The notes under the pieces were generated by a model. It was not told where the DNA came from. It made no database searches and was given only the letters and a program-made list of their open reading frames with translations. DNA of 64,000 nt from Streptomyces sp. NWU339 (GTDB lineage Bacteria > Actinomycetota > Actinomycetes > Streptomycetales > Streptomycetaceae), in NCBI RefSeq assembly GCF_003143855.1, contig NZ_QFRK01000003.1, positions 306,734 to 370,733 of the forward strand, in the 5' to 3' direction. Positions within the stretch are counted from its first letter, which is position 1. Every line of letters starts with the position of its first letter. Of this stretch, positions 18,799 through 28,848 are shown piece after piece. Both the position numbers and the translations under genes were made by a program.

Positions 18799-19950
18799 AT
18801 GACTCCTACGACGGAGACCACGGTCGGCATCGGCGGCGCCGCGGAGAGCACCGACATGGTGCTCAACATCGGGCCCCAGCATCCGTCCACACACGGCGTG
18901 CTGCGGCTGAAGCTCGTCCTGGACGGCGAGCTCATCAACCGCGCGGAGCCCGTGATCGGCTACATGCACCGGGGCGCGGAGAAGCTGTTCGAGGCGCGTG
19001 ACTACCGCCAGATCATCATGCTGGCCAACCGTCACGACTGGCTGTCGGCGTTCTCCAACGAGCTGGGCGTGGTCCTCGGGGTGGAGCGGATGCTCGGCAT
19101 GGAGGTCCCCGAACGCGCGGTGTGGCTGCGCACGCTGCTCGCGGAGCTGAACCGGGTGCTCAACCACCTGATGTTCCTCGGTTCCTATCCGCTGGAGCTC
19201 GGTGGCATCACGCCGATCTTCTACGCCTTCCACGAGCGCGAGGAGCTCCAGCACGTCATGGAGGAGGTCTCCGGCGGCCGCATGCACTACATGTTCAACC
19301 GCGTGGGCGGCCTCAAGGAGGACCTTCCGGCGGGATGGACCACACGCGCGCGCGCCGCGGTCGCCGACGTGCGCTCCCGCATGGACCGCTTCGACGACCT
19401 GGTGCTCGGCAACGAGATCTTCCGGGGCCGCACCCGCGGGGTGGGCGTCCTCTCCGCGGACGTCGTGCACGCGTACGGCGTGAGCGGGCCGATCGCCCGT
19501 GCCTCGGGCGTCGACTTCGACCTGCGCCGCGACGAGCCGTATCTCGCCTACGGCGAACTGGGTGACGTCCTGAAGGTCGTGACCCGTGAGGAGGGCGACT
19601 GCCTCGCCCGCTTCGAGTGCCTCCTGGAGCAGACCTACAACTCCCTCGACCTCGCCGACGCCTGCCTCGACCGGCTCGCCGACCTGCCGCCGGGACCGGT
19701 CAACCAGCGGCTCCCGAAGGTCCTCAAGGCGCCCGAGGGGCACACCTACGCGTGGACCGAGAACCCGCTCGGCATCAACGGGTACTACCTGGTCAGCAAG
19801 GGCGAGAAGACGCCGTACCGGCTGAAGCTGCGCTCGGCGTCGTACAACAACATCCAGGCGCTCACCGAACTGCTGCCGGGGACGCTGGTCTCGGACATGG
19901 TGGCGATCCTGGGGTCGATGTTCTTCGTGGTGGGAGACATCGACAAATAA
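18799..19950 (+). CDS. nuoD2: NADH-quinone oxidoreductase subunit D homologue, orphan copy
   Basis: A 383-residue NuoD (49-kDa subunit) homologue, standing alone without other nuo genes. Conserved blocks: [20 protein letters not shown] (about 20-39), [17 protein letters not shown] (His57, Arg58), [41 protein letters not shown] and a C-terminal end [18 protein letters not shown]. All look intact, so it should fold. Streptomyces carry a full nuo operon elsewhere plus such an extra copy. ATG 18799 follows CTGGGG. It converges on a MidA/NDUFAF7-like methyltransferase gene. Confidence 0.92.
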   Translation: MTPTTETTVGIGGAAESTDMVLNIGPQHPSTHGVLRLKLVLDGELINRAEPVIGYMHRGAEKLFEARDYRQIIMLANRHDWLSAFSNELGVVLGVERMLGMEVPERAVWLRTLLAELNRVLNHLMFLGSYPLELGGITPIFYAFHEREELQHVMEEVSGGRMHYMFNRVGGLKEDLPAGWTTRARAAVADVRSRMDRFDDLVLGNEIFRGRTRGVGVLSADVVHAYGVSGPIARASGVDFDLRRDEPYLAYGELGDVLKVVTREEGDCLARFECLLEQTYNSLDLADACLDRLADLPPGPVNQRLPKVLKAPEGHTYAWTENPLGINGYYLVSKGEKTPYRLKLRSASYNNIQALTELLPGTLVSDMVAILGSMFFVVGDIDK

Positions 19951-19986
19951 TCGACAAAATCGACGAACAGGTGTCGGTCCGCGGGG

Positions 19987-20988
19987 TCACTCCGCGAGGA
20001 CGTCCGGGATTCCCACGGGCTGCAGCAGCCACCCGAAGTCGCCGAGTCCGCCCGTCGCGATGAGTTCGGCGGCCTGGGAGGCGCCCGCGAGGGCGCGTAC
20101 ATAGCCGGCGGGGTCGGCGGACGCCAGCGTGAGCGGGGGGCGCGCGCCCGTGAGGCCCAGGGAGCGCAGGGCCGCCCGCTGGGTGAACAGGCGGGCGCCG
20201 GGGAGCGCGCAGGCCGCCGCGCAGGAGTCGAGGGCGACGTGCGCGGTGATGTCGCACGACCCGTCCGGTACGGGCGTCGTCTCCCGCCCTTCCCGGAAAC
20301 CCGTGAGGGTCCCGAACGGCGGGCGCGCGTCCGCCGAGTGCGCGTAGTCCACGGCGACGGCGAGCCCCCGCTCGAGCGTCCCGACCGCCGACGCCCACGC
20401 CACGTCCCGGGACAGCCCGATCTCCGCCCGCAGCCCCTCCCCGGCCGGCAACGGCCACCACCGGGTCAGCCACTCGGCTTCCGGTCCCGTGACCGGCGCC
20501 CCGAGCCGTTCCGTGCCGTCCTCCCGGACCAGTACCAGGCGCGAGGCGCCCGCCGGGTCCACCTCGGCGACCTCCAGGGGCACGTTGTCCAGCCACTCGT
20601 TGGCGAACAGCAGTCCGGTGATCCGTTCCGGGGGCTCGGTCCGCCACTCGATCCCGCGGTCGAGCCCACCGGGACGGCCGGCGAGTTCGACGGCGTACGC
20701 ACGCACGCGCGCCGCCACCTCGGCGGGCAGTGCGGCGAGCACCCCCGTGACCAGTTCGCCCCGGCCCGCCCCCATGTCCACGAAGTCGAGCACCGCGGGC
20801 CGCCCCAGCGCCTCGTCGACCCGGCACAGCAGCCGGGCCACGGCCTCCGCGAACAGCGGTGAGGCGTGCACCGACGTACGGAAGTGCCCGGCGGGGCCCT
20901 CCGGTCGGCGGTAGAAGCCGTCCGGCCCGTACAGGGCGGTCCGGGCCGCCGCCCGCCAACCGCGCCACCCGCTCGTCGTCGCTGTCAC
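19987..20988 (-). CDS. SAM-dependent methyltransferase, MidA/NDUFAF7 (DUF185) family
   Basis: A 333-residue class I methyltransferase. Family marks: N-terminal [31 protein letters not shown], the SAM-binding strand and glycine loop [16 protein letters not shown], the [30 protein letters not shown] block, AVDYAHS and the [18 protein letters not shown] end. In mitochondria the relative NDUFAF7/MidA methylates an arginine of NDUFS2, the NuoD homologue. Here the gene converges directly on nuoD2 with a 36-bp gap. I infer, but cannot show, that NuoD proteins are its substrate. Start codon at 20988 follows a weak ribosome-binding site. Confidence 0.85.
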   Translation of the reverse strand: MTATTSGWRGWRAAARTALYGPDGFYRRPEGPAGHFRTSVHASPLFAEAVARLLCRVDEALGRPAVLDFVDMGAGRGELVTGVLAALPAEVAARVRAYAVELAGRPGGLDRGIEWRTEPPERITGLLFANEWLDNVPLEVAEVDPAGASRLVLVREDGTERLGAPVTGPEAEWLTRWWPLPAGEGLRAEIGLSRDVAWASAVGTLERGLAVAVDYAHSADARPPFGTLTGFREGRETTPVPDGSCDITAHVALDSCAAACALPGARLFTQRAALRSLGLTGARPPLTLASADPAGYVRALAGASQAAELIATGGLGDFGWLLQPVGIPDVLAE

Positions 20989-21106
20989 GGGGCCAGGTTA
21001 AGGGCGCGGATATGCCGGGTCTCCACCTTGCGGAGTACGTGTGCCGACCGGGGATCGGCCCTCCGGTTGACCCCTGCACGCATTCTGCTTCCCTACGCTG
21101 GGTTGC

Positions 21107-22309
21107 GTGCAGCGCTTCTATGATTTTCTCCGCAGGCACCCGACAGGGGTCGACGGCTTCTGGGCCGTGGTCCTGTTCGGGATTTCGGTGCTGGGCGGAG
21201 CGAGCGCGCAGGAGACCGAGGGGACCGATCTGCCGGCCCTCACCGTGCCGGTCATGCTGCTGCTGTCGCTGGTCGTGGCGCTGCGTCGGCGGATGCCGGA
21301 GCGGATGCTGGTCCTGGCCGTCGTGGTGGGCGTGCTCCAGGTGGTCCTCGACGTGGCGACGATGCCCGCCGACTTCGCGCTGCTGGTGATCGTCTACACG
21401 GTCGCGACCGTCGGCGCCCGCTGGGCCTCCCGTCTGGCGCTGGCCGCCGGCCTGTGCGCGGCTCCCGTGGCGCAGGCGCGCTGGCCGTTCGAGGACGTGA
21501 GCGTGGCGGGCAACATCGCCATGGTGATATTCCAGACCGTGCCCTTCGCCCTCGCCTGGGTGCTCGGCGACTCCATGCGCACCCGGCGTGCCTACTTCGC
21601 CCAGCTGGAGGAGCGCGCCGCCCGGCTGGAGAAGGAGCGCGAGGCGCAGGCCAAGGTCGCGGTCGCCGCCGAACGCGCCCGCATAGCGCGTGAACTGCAC
21701 GACGTCGTCGCCCACAACGTGTCGGTGATGGTGGTCCAGGCCGACGGCGCCGCCTACGTCCTCGACGCCGCGCCCGACCAGGCGAAGAAGGCCCTGGAGA
21801 CCATCTCCTCCACCGGCCGCCAGGCCCTCGCCGAGATGCGCCGCCTGCTCGGCGTGCTGCGCACCGGCGAGCACCAGGAGGCCGGCGAGTACGTGCCGCA
21901 GCCCGACGTGCAGCAGATCGAGGACCTCGTCGAGCAGTGCCGGGAGTCCGGACTGCCGGTGGACTTCAAGGTCGAGGGCACCCCGCGTCCGCTGCCCAGC
22001 GGCGTCGAACTCACCGCGTACCGCATCGTGCAGGAGGCGCTCACCAACACCCGCAAGCACGGCGGGCCCGACACGGGCGCCAGTGTGCGCCTGGTGTACT
22101 TCGACGACGGTCTCGGCCTGCTGGTCGAGGACGACGGCAAGGGCGCCCCGCACGAGCTGTACGAGGAGGGCGGGTTCGACGGCCAGGGCCACGGTCTGAT
22201 CGGGATGCGCGAGCGGGTCGGGATGGTCGGCGGAACCCTGGACGCGGGTCCGCGGCCGGGCGGAGGATTCCGCATCAGTGCCCTGCTGCCGCTCAAACCC
22301 GGCCCCTGA
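21107..22309 (+). CDS. Two-component sensor histidine kinase, NarL-type
   Basis: A 400-residue membrane kinase with four to six hydrophobic helices in residues 15-155 and no large extracytoplasmic domain. A helical linker follows, then the HisKA_3 box ERARIARELHDVVAHNVSVMVVQADG with phospho-acceptor His198, and an HATPase domain: TAYRIVQEALTNTRKHG (N box), VEDDGKG (G1) and GHGLIGMRERVGMVGG (G2). GTG at 21107. The cognate response regulator lies 73 bp downstream, and the gene is divergent from the methyltransferase. Input signal is unknown. Confidence 0.93.
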   Translation: MQRFYDFLRRHPTGVDGFWAVVLFGISVLGGASAQETEGTDLPALTVPVMLLLSLVVALRRRMPERMLVLAVVVGVLQVVLDVATMPADFALLVIVYTVATVGARWASRLALAAGLCAAPVAQARWPFEDVSVAGNIAMVIFQTVPFALAWVLGDSMRTRRAYFAQLEERAARLEKEREAQAKVAVAAERARIARELHDVVAHNVSVMVVQADGAAYVLDAAPDQAKKALETISSTGRQALAEMRRLLGVLRTGEHQEAGEYVPQPDVQQIEDLVEQCRESGLPVDFKVEGTPRPLPSGVELTAYRIVQEALTNTRKHGGPDTGASVRLVYFDDGLGLLVEDDGKGAPHELYEEGGFDGQGHGLIGMRERVGMVGGTLDAGPRPGGGFRISALLPLKPGP

Positions 22310-22382
22310 CACCCGGACGCTTGGGCACGTCCATTGTTCACACCTGTAACACTGGCCTGGAACCGGACTGGAAGAGGACCCG

Positions 22383-23054
22383 ATGGCGATCCGCGTGATG
22401 CTCGTCGACGACCAGGCGCTGCTGCGCACCGGGTTCCGGATGGTGCTCGACGCCCAGCCGGACATGGAGGTCGTGGCGGAGGCGGGCGACGGCGTGGAGG
22501 CCCTCCAGGTGCTGCGCGCCACCGCCGTCGACGTGGTGCTCATGGACGTCCGGATGCCGAAGCTGGACGGGGTGGAGACGACCCGCCGGATCTGCGTGGA
22601 CACCGACCCGCCGAAGGTGCTGATCCTGACCACCTTCGACCTCGACGAGTACGCCTTCTCCGGGCTGAAGGCCGGCGCCTCCGGCTTCATGCTCAAGGAC
22701 GTGCCCCCCGGCGAACTGCTCGCCGCGATCCGCGCGGTGCACAGCGGTGACGCCGTGGTCGCGCCGTCCACCACCCGCCGGCTCCTGGACCGCTTCGCCC
22801 CCATGCTGCCGTCCACCGCCGAGCAGCCCCGGCACAAGGGGCTGGAGCGGCTCACCGAGCGGGAGCGGGAGGTCATGGTGCTGGTCGCGCAGGGCCTGTC
22901 CAACGGCGAGATCGCGGCCCGGCTGGTGCTGTCGGAGGCGACGGTGAAGACGCACGTGGGCCGCATCCTGACCAAGCTGGGGCTGCGGGACCGGGTGCGG
23001 GTGGTGGTCCTCGCCTACGAGACGGGACTGGTGCGGGCCGGCGGACACGGCTGA
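22383..23054 (+). CDS. NarL/FixJ-family response regulator
   Basis: A 223-residue regulator paired with the kinase upstream. Receiver domain: acidic pocket Asp9/Asp10 (MLVDDQALLRTGFRMVL), phospho-acceptor Asp55 (VVLMDVRMPKLDGVE) and FSGLKAGASGFMLKDV with the conserved Lys. The C-terminal LuxR-type helix-turn-helix is LTEREREVMVLVAQGLSNGEIA followed by LSEATVKTHVGRILTKLGLRDR. ATG 22383 follows GAAGAGGA. Target genes are unknown; the neighbouring TmrB-like gene 31 bp downstream may belong to the same transcript. Confidence 0.94.
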   Translation: MAIRVMLVDDQALLRTGFRMVLDAQPDMEVVAEAGDGVEALQVLRATAVDVVLMDVRMPKLDGVETTRRICVDTDPPKVLILTTFDLDEYAFSGLKAGASGFMLKDVPPGELLAAIRAVHSGDAVVAPSTTRRLLDRFAPMLPSTAEQPRHKGLERLTEREREVMVLVAQGLSNGEIAARLVLSEATVKTHVGRILTKLGLRDRVRVVVLAYETGLVRAGGHG

Positions 23055-23085
23055 CCGTGGGCCCCGGCGTCGGTAGGGTCGGCGC

Positions 23086-23718
23086 ATGCTGCTGTGGATC
23101 AACGGCCCTTTCGGGGGCGGTAAGACACAAACCGCGTACGAGATACACCGTCGTCTCCCGGGCAGCGTCGTCTGTGACCCGGAGCACGCCGGATTCGGGC
23201 TGCGCCGCATGCTGCCGCCCGAACTGCGGGGAGACTTCCGAGATCTGACCTCCTGGCGGCAGGGCGTCGTCGAGGTCCTCGACCTCGCCCTGACCCGGCA
23301 CGACGGCGTCGTGATCGCGCCGATGACGGTCACGGACTCCGGCCACTTCGCCGAGACGATCGGTCGGCTGCGCGAACTCGGCCACGACGTACACCACTTC
23401 GCCCTCCTCGCCGAACGGGAGACGGTGCTGAGGCGGCTGCGCGAACGCGGCCTCGAACGCCTGCTGCGCTCCGCCATCGGGAAGAACACCGTTCCGCACC
23501 GGGAGAGTTGGGCCGTTCAGCAGCTCGACCACTGTCTGGAGCGGCTCGCCGAGCCGGAGTTCGCCGAGCAGCTGTGGACGGACCACACCACCGTGCCGAA
23601 GACGGCGGACCGCATCGCCGTACTGGCGGGACTGGAACTGCGCCCCAACCGTGAGGGCCCGCTGCGCACCCGGCTGCGGCAGGCGCGCGTCGGACTCCGG
23701 CACATCCGCTTCGACTGA
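23086..23718 (+). CDS. TmrB-like P-loop ATPase/kinase
   Basis: A 210-residue P-loop protein. It matches the layout of Bacillus TmrB (tunicamycin resistance) throughout: MLLWINGPFGGGKTQTAYEI with the Walker A motif, SVVCDPEHAGFGLRRMLPPELR, VVIAPMTVTDSGHFAETIGRLRELGHDVHHFALLAERETVLRRL, ESWAVQQLDHCLERL, and a C-terminal RHIRF. TmrB binds ATP and confers tunicamycin resistance; whether this protein does is not known. The gene starts 31 bp after the response regulator and converges on the threonine-aldolase-like pseudogene. Confidence 0.82.
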   Translation: MLLWINGPFGGGKTQTAYEIHRRLPGSVVCDPEHAGFGLRRMLPPELRGDFRDLTSWRQGVVEVLDLALTRHDGVVIAPMTVTDSGHFAETIGRLRELGHDVHHFALLAERETVLRRLRERGLERLLRSAIGKNTVPHRESWAVQQLDHCLERLAEPEFAEQLWTDHTTVPKTADRIAVLAGLELRPNREGPLRTRLRQARVGLRHIRFD

Positions 23719-23740
23719 GGCCCCCGCTGACATCCGGGCC

Positions 23741-24969
23741 CTACCGCCCGGGCGTCCCCGTCCCCGTCCCCGTCCCCGTCGTCGTCGCCGTCAGCCGGTC
23801 CACGAAGTCCGCGGCCGCCGTCCGTACGTCGTCGGGGGTCCACTCCAGGCCGGCCGCCCGCACGTACACCTCGGTGAGCGCCAGGCCGGGGCCCTGTCGC
23901 TCCCAGCCGTTGGCGAACAGCATGGTTCCCGTCTCCTCGGCCGTGCGGATCGCCGCCTGGGTGAGGGCCTCCGCGTCGTACGGCAGCCACACCTGGAAGT
24001 CGTGGGTGTGCGGCACCTCGGGATGGACGCGGGCCCACGGCACCCCGGCCGCGGCCAGGCCCTCGCGCAGCGCGGCGGCCACCACGCGCGCGTGGGTGAC
24101 GTACTCCGGCAGCCGGGGCAGCTCCCGCTCCAGGCCGATCAGGGCCGACAACGCGGTCGGGAACTGCTGGAAGGCGGTGCCGCCGTACCGGTGCCGCCAG
24201 GCCTTCGCCTCCGCCACCAGGGCCCCGGGACCGGCGAGGGCCGCGCCGCCGAAGCCGTCGAGCGACTTGTAGAACGACACGTAGACGCTGTCCGCCAGGC
24301 CGGCGATCTCGTCCAGTGGCCGGCCGAAGTGGACGGCGCACTCCCACAGCCGGGCCCGTCGAAGTGCACCACGGCCTCGCGCTCCCGCGCGGCGTCCACC
24401 ACCTCGGTGAGCTCCTCCCAGGTGGGCAGCAGGAAACCGGCGTCCCGGAGGGGAAGCTCCAGCATCAGCGCGCCGAAGGGCTCCTCGAAGTCCCGCACCT
24501 CGGCGGCGGTCGGCATCCTGGGCTCGCTCGTCACCCGCACCGGACGCAACCCGGCGACCCGGCTGAACGCGTTCCGCTCATGGACCTCGGGGTGGCTGAG
24601 CCCGTGCAGGGCGACGACGGGGTTGCCGGTACGGCCCGCCCAGCAGCGCAGAGCCACCTGCTGGGCCATCGTGCCGGTCGGGAAGAACGCGGCGGCCCCG
24701 GTGCCGAGGAGCCCGGCGACCCGCTCCTCCAGCGCCTCGACGACACCGTCGCCGTACAGGTCGGACGCCTCGTCCAGGTCGTACCGGCCGTCCGCCTCCG
24801 CCAGCAGCGCCAGCCGTTCCCGGAGCGTGCCCAGGAACCCGAGGCGGGCGAGGACGCGCGGAGCACCGCGGTAGGCGGCGACCCGCCGTGCGCGGAGCTC
24901 CCGGTGCCCCTCCTCGCCGGTGTGCTGCTCGTCCTGCCCCGCCGTGCCGTTCCCCGCCGTATCGCTCAT
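23741..24969 (-). pseudogene. Threonine aldolase/beta-eliminating lyase family, single-base frameshift
   Basis: Two overlapping reading pieces together encode a PLP-dependent aldolase-like enzyme of about 409 residues. The N-terminal piece starts at ATG 24969 (MSDTAGNG) and carries FFPTGTMAQQVALRCW and MLELPLRDAGF. The C-terminal piece carries YVSFYKSLDGFGGAAL with the PLP lysine and runs to TAG at 23741. Around 24355 the expected HFDGARLWECAVHFG is broken: the DNA has three G/C bases where four would keep frame. This could be a recent mutation or a sequencing error. The tail ends in a Thr-Gly repeat coded by a 6-bp repeat. Confidence 0.85.
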
Positions 24970-25016
24970 GCCCGGGATCATCCCCCGCGCGGGGGAGCGA
25001 GGGCATCGGGGTTTTC

Positions 25017-25058
25017 GTTCTGCGTTCTGCGTTCCGCGTTCTGCGTTCTGCGTTCCGC
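25017..25058. repeat. Tandem 7-bp repeat, six copies
   Basis: Six head-to-tail copies of GTTCYGC, with the order TTCTGC, TTCTGC, TTCCGC repeated twice, giving a 21-bp higher-order unit present twice. It is located between the aldolase-like pseudogene and the divergent cofactor operon, near 45 nt upstream of the sequence that probably holds that operon's promoter. Confidence 0.95.
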
Positions 25059-25161
25059 GCACGGCGACGGCACGACCGAACACCCGGGGAACCGATCGCG
25101 TTAACATGACGAGAAATCGTCCGGTACCCCGAGCGGACTGGAACGGGAAGGCCGCCGTCGC

Positions 25162-26133
25162 GTGAACACAGCCCCACAGCCGGATCCCAGGGACCGCCCC
25201 GCGCGGCTCACCGTCGGCGTCGTCGGCGCCGGGCGCGTGGGCCCGGCCCTGGCCGCGTCCCTCCAACTCGCCGGACACCGCCCGGTGGCCGTCTCCGCCG
25301 TCTCCGCCGCGTCCAGGAGGCGCGCCGAGCAGCTGCTCCCCGGCGTACCCGTGGTCCCGCCCGCCGAGGTGCTGGAGCGGGCCGAGCTGGTGCTGCTGAC
25401 CGTCCCGGACGACGCGCTGCCCGAGCTGGTCTCCGGGCTCGCCGGGACGGGCGCGGTACGGCCGGGGCAACTCCTCGCGCACACCTCCGGGCGGTACGGC
25501 GCGAAGGTGCTGGACCCCGCCCTGCGGGCCGGGGCGCTGCCACTGGCCCTGCACCCGGCGATGACGTTCATCGGCACCCCCGTGGACGTGCAGCGGCTCG
25601 CCGGGTGCTCCTTCGGCGTCACCGCGCCCGAGGAGCTGCGGCTGGCCGCCGAGGCGCTTGTGATCGAGATGGGCGGCGAGCCGGAGTGGATCGCCGAGGA
25701 GAACCGCCCGCTCTACCACGCGGCCCTCGCCCTGGGCGCCAACCACCTGGTCACCCTGGTCGCGCAGTCCCTGGAACTGCTGCGCACCGCCGGGGTCGAG
25801 GCACCCGACCGGATGCTCGGCCCGCTGCTCGGCGCGGCCCTGGACAACGCCCTGCGCTCCGGCGACGCGGCCCTCACCGGCCCCGTCGCGCGCGGTGACG
25901 CCGGCACCGTCTCCGCGCACGTCGCCGAGTTGCGCCGGCACGCCCCGCAGGCCGTCGCCGGCTACCTGGCGATGGCCCGCGCGACCGCGGACCGCGCCCT
26001 CGCCCACGGCCTGCTGAAGCCGGAGCTCGCCGAGGACCTGCTCGGGGTACTCGCCGACGGGACGACGGGCACCACCGGCGAAACGGGCGCCCCCGACGAA
26101 GGTGAAGGCAAAGGCGAAGGGGAATCCCGATGA
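25162..26133 (+). CDS. Rossmann-fold/DUF2520 domain protein (COG5495)
   Basis: A 323-residue protein with an N-terminal Rossmann domain ([22 protein letters not shown], about residues 18-39) and a C-terminal DUF2520 helical domain containing [32 protein letters not shown] and [13 protein letters not shown]. This resembles ketopantoate-reductase-like or 6-phosphogluconate-dehydrogenase-like enzymes; the exact reaction is unknown. Because it overlaps panC by 4 bp (ATGA), it may supply ketopantoate reduction for pantothenate synthesis, which is inference. GTG 25162 has GGGAAGG 11 nt upstream. The tail repeats EGEGKGEGE. Confidence 0.87.
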   Translation: MNTAPQPDPRDRPARLTVGVVGAGRVGPALAASLQLAGHRPVAVSAVSAASRRRAEQLLPGVPVVPPAEVLERAELVLLTVPDDALPELVSGLAGTGAVRPGQLLAHTSGRYGAKVLDPALRAGALPLALHPAMTFIGTPVDVQRLAGCSFGVTAPEELRLAAEALVIEMGGEPEWIAEENRPLYHAALALGANHLVTLVAQSLELLRTAGVEAPDRMLGPLLGAALDNALRSGDAALTGPVARGDAGTVSAHVAELRRHAPQAVAGYLAMARATADRALAHGLLKPELAEDLLGVLADGTTGTTGETGAPDEGEGKGEGESR

Positions 26134-27125
26134 CCACCACCCTGCTGCGCACCGCCGGGGAACTGCACGCACGCGCGCGTACGGGCCGCCGCGCCGTGGT
26201 GATGACCATGGGCGCCCTGCACGAGGGCCACGCCACCCTGATCCGCGCCGCACGCGACATCGCGGGCGCCGACGGAGAGGTGGTGGTCACCGTCTTCGTC
26301 AACCCGCTGCAGTTCGGCGAGGGCGAGGACCTCGACCGGTACCCGCGCACCCTGGACGCCGATCTCGAGGTCGCCGGACAGGCGGGCGCCGACGCCGTCT
26401 TCGCCCCGTCGGCCGAGGAGGTCTACCCGGGCGGCGAACCCCAGGTCCGCATCAGCGCCGGCCCCATGGGCGAACGCCTGGAGGGCGCCGCCCGCCCCGG
26501 TCACTTCGACGGCGTGCTCACCGTCGTCGCCAAACTGCTGCACCTCACGCGCCCCGACGTCGCCCTGTACGGCGAGAAGGACGCCCAGCAGCTCGCCCTG
26601 ATCCGCCGCATGGTGCGCGACCTGAACTTCGGCGTCGACATCGTCGGTGTCCCCACCGTCCGCGAGGACGACGGACTGGCCCTGTCCAGCCGCAACCGCT
26701 ACCTCTCCGCCGCGGAGCGGCGCACCGCCCTCGCACTGTCCGGCGCGCTGTTCGCCGGCCGGGACCGGCACGCCGCGCAGGAGGCGCTGCGCGCGCGGGC
26801 CCGCGAGGTGCCCTCCACGCGCGCGCGTGCCGAGGCGCTCAGCGCGCTGGGCGAGTCCCGCGCGGCGGCCGACGCGCACGCCGTCGCCACGGCGGCCGGT
26901 CCGGCGGCCGTCCGTGCCGCCGCCCGCCAGGTCCTCGACGGGGCCGCCCGCCTCACCCCGCCGCTCGCCCTGGACTACCTGGCCCTGGTCGACCCCTCGG
27001 ACTTCACCGAGATCGGCGACGGCTTCACCGGCGAGGCCGTCCTCGCCGTGGCCGCCCGGATCGGGACGACCCGCCTGATCGACAACATCCCCCTGACCTT
27101 CGGCACCCTCGGAGCCGCCTCGTGA
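26130..27125 (+). CDS. panC: Pantothenate synthetase
   Basis: A 331-residue enzyme joining pantoate and beta-alanine with ATP. The HIGH-type motif is His31-Glu-Gly-His34 in [78 protein letters not shown] and the KMSKS-like LSSRNRYLS follow in the expected order. ATG 26130 overlaps the upstream stop, and its own stop overlaps the nadB GTG. The 331 residues include an Ala/Arg-rich stretch in the C-terminal domain. Confidence 0.96.
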   Translation: MTTTLLRTAGELHARARTGRRAVVMTMGALHEGHATLIRAARDIAGADGEVVVTVFVNPLQFGEGEDLDRYPRTLDADLEVAGQAGADAVFAPSAEEVYPGGEPQVRISAGPMGERLEGAARPGHFDGVLTVVAKLLHLTRPDVALYGEKDAQQLALIRRMVRDLNFGVDIVGVPTVREDDGLALSSRNRYLSAAERRTALALSGALFAGRDRHAAQEALRARAREVPSTRARAEALSALGESRAAADAHAVATAAGPAAVRAAARQVLDGAARLTPPLALDYLALVDPSDFTEIGDGFTGEAVLAVAARIGTTRLIDNIPLTFGTLGAAS

Positions 27126-28843
27126 CCAGCACAGGCATACGACTGCACGCGCCCGCGCCCGGGTGGTCCATCGACGCGGACGTCGTGGTCGTCGGCTCCG
27201 GTGTCGCCGGACTGACCGCGGCGCTGCGCTGCGAGGCCGCCGGGCTGGCCACCGTCGTGGTCACCAAGGCCCGGCTCGACGACGGTTCCACCCGCTGGGC
27301 CCAGGGCGGCATCGCCGCGGCACTCGGCGAGGGCGACACCCCCGAGCAGCACCGGGACGACACCCTGGTGGCCGGCGCGGGCCTGTGCGACGAGGAAGCG
27401 GTCCGCCTCCTCGTCACCGAGGGCCCCGACGCCGTACGTCGTCTCATCGCCACCGGCGCCCACTTCGACGAGACCTCCGAGGGCGGCCTGGAACTGACCC
27501 GAGAGGGCGGTCACCACCGGCGGCGCATCGCGCACGCGGGCGGGGACGCCACCGGCGCGGAGATCTCCCGCGCGCTGGTGGAGGCCGTGCGTACGCGCGG
27601 GATGCGCACCATCGAGAACGCGCTCGTCCTGGACCTGCTGACGGACGCCGAGGGCCGCACCGCGGGTGTGACCCTGCACGTCATGGGGGAGGGCCAGCAC
27701 GACGGCGTGGGGGCCGTGCACGCCCCCGCGGTGGTGCTCGCGACCGGCGGCATGGGCCAGGTGTTCAGCGCGACCACGAACCCCTCCGTCTCCACCGGCG
27801 ACGGTGTGGCGCTGGCCCTGCGCGCGGGCGCCGAGGTCAGCGACCTCGAGTTCGTCCAGTTCCACCCGACCGTCCTGTTCCTCGGCTCCGACGCGGAGGG
27901 CCAGCAGCCCCTGGTCTCCGAGGCGGTCCGCGGCGAGGGCGCCCACCTGGTCGACGCCGACGGCGTGCGCTTCATGGTGGGGCAGCACGAGCTCGCCGAA
28001 CTCGCCCCGCGCGACGTCGTCGCCAAGGGCATCATGCGCCGGATGCGGGAGCGGGACGCCGAGCACATGTACCTCGACGCCCGCCACTTCGGCGCCGAGA
28101 TGTGGGAGCACCGCTTCCCGACGATCCTCGCGGCCTGCCGCGCCCACGGCATCGACCCGGTCACCGAGCCCGTGCCGGTCGCCCCGGCCGCCCACTACGC
28201 CTCCGGCGGCGTCCGCACCGACTCCCGGGGCCGCACCACCGTCCCCGGTCTGTACGCGTGCGGGGAGGTCGCCTGCACCGGCGTGCACGGCGCCAACCGG
28301 CTCGCCTCCAACTCCCTCCTGGAGGGCCTGGTCTACGCCGAGCGCATCGCCGCCGACATCGCCGCGAGCCGGACCGGGGACACCCTCCGCGCGCGCGTGC
28401 CGCAGCCCCTCCCGCAGGCCGATCGCCCCGGGCACCCCCTGCTCCCCCCGGAGGCCCGCTTCACCATCCAGCGGATCATGACCCGGGGAGCCGGCGTGCT
28501 GCGCTCCGCCGACTCGCTCGCCCAGGCCGCCGACGGGCTCCAGCGGCTGCACGCCGACGCCCGCGACGCCCTCGACGAGAACGGCAAGACCGCCGAGCCC
28601 GGCGTCGACACCTGGGAGACCACCAACCTCCTGTGCGTGGCCCGCGTCCTGGTCGCCGCCGCGCGGCAGCGCGAGGAGACCCGCGGCTGCCACTGGCGCG
28701 AGGACCGGCCCGAGCGCGACGACACCGCCTGGCGCCGGCACATCGTCGTACGGCTGAACCCGGACCGCACGCTGGCGGCGCACACCACCGACGCCACGGA
28801 CTTCCCCCCGACCCTCCCCCTTCAGGCCCCCCAGGAGCAGTGA
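27122..28843 (+). CDS. nadB: L-aspartate oxidase
   Basis: A 573-residue flavoenzyme oxidising aspartate to iminoaspartate for de novo NAD synthesis. FAD-binding dinucleotide fold [16 protein letters not shown], then [13 protein letters not shown], the conserved [45 protein letters not shown], the [42 protein letters not shown] region and a helical C-terminal domain. GTG 27122 overlaps the panC stop (GTGA). quinolinate synthase (nadA) is not in this window. Confidence 0.96.
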   Translation: MTSTGIRLHAPAPGWSIDADVVVVGSGVAGLTAALRCEAAGLATVVVTKARLDDGSTRWAQGGIAAALGEGDTPEQHRDDTLVAGAGLCDEEAVRLLVTEGPDAVRRLIATGAHFDETSEGGLELTREGGHHRRRIAHAGGDATGAEISRALVEAVRTRGMRTIENALVLDLLTDAEGRTAGVTLHVMGEGQHDGVGAVHAPAVVLATGGMGQVFSATTNPSVSTGDGVALALRAGAEVSDLEFVQFHPTVLFLGSDAEGQQPLVSEAVRGEGAHLVDADGVRFMVGQHELAELAPRDVVAKGIMRRMRERDAEHMYLDARHFGAEMWEHRFPTILAACRAHGIDPVTEPVPVAPAAHYASGGVRTDSRGRTTVPGLYACGEVACTGVHGANRLASNSLLEGLVYAERIAADIAASRTGDTLRARVPQPLPQADRPGHPLLPPEARFTIQRIMTRGAGVLRSADSLAQAADGLQRLHADARDALDENGKTAEPGVDTWETTNLLCVARVLVAAARQREETRGCHWREDRPERDDTAWRRHIVVRLNPDRTLAAHTTDATDFPPTLPLQAPQEQ

Positions 28844-28848
28844 CTGCC

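Noticed and set aside
19862..22975. 1037-codon open frame on the - strand across the methyltransferase, kinase and regulator genes
   Set aside because: Overlaps three genes with clear domains in other frames and has no domain of its own.
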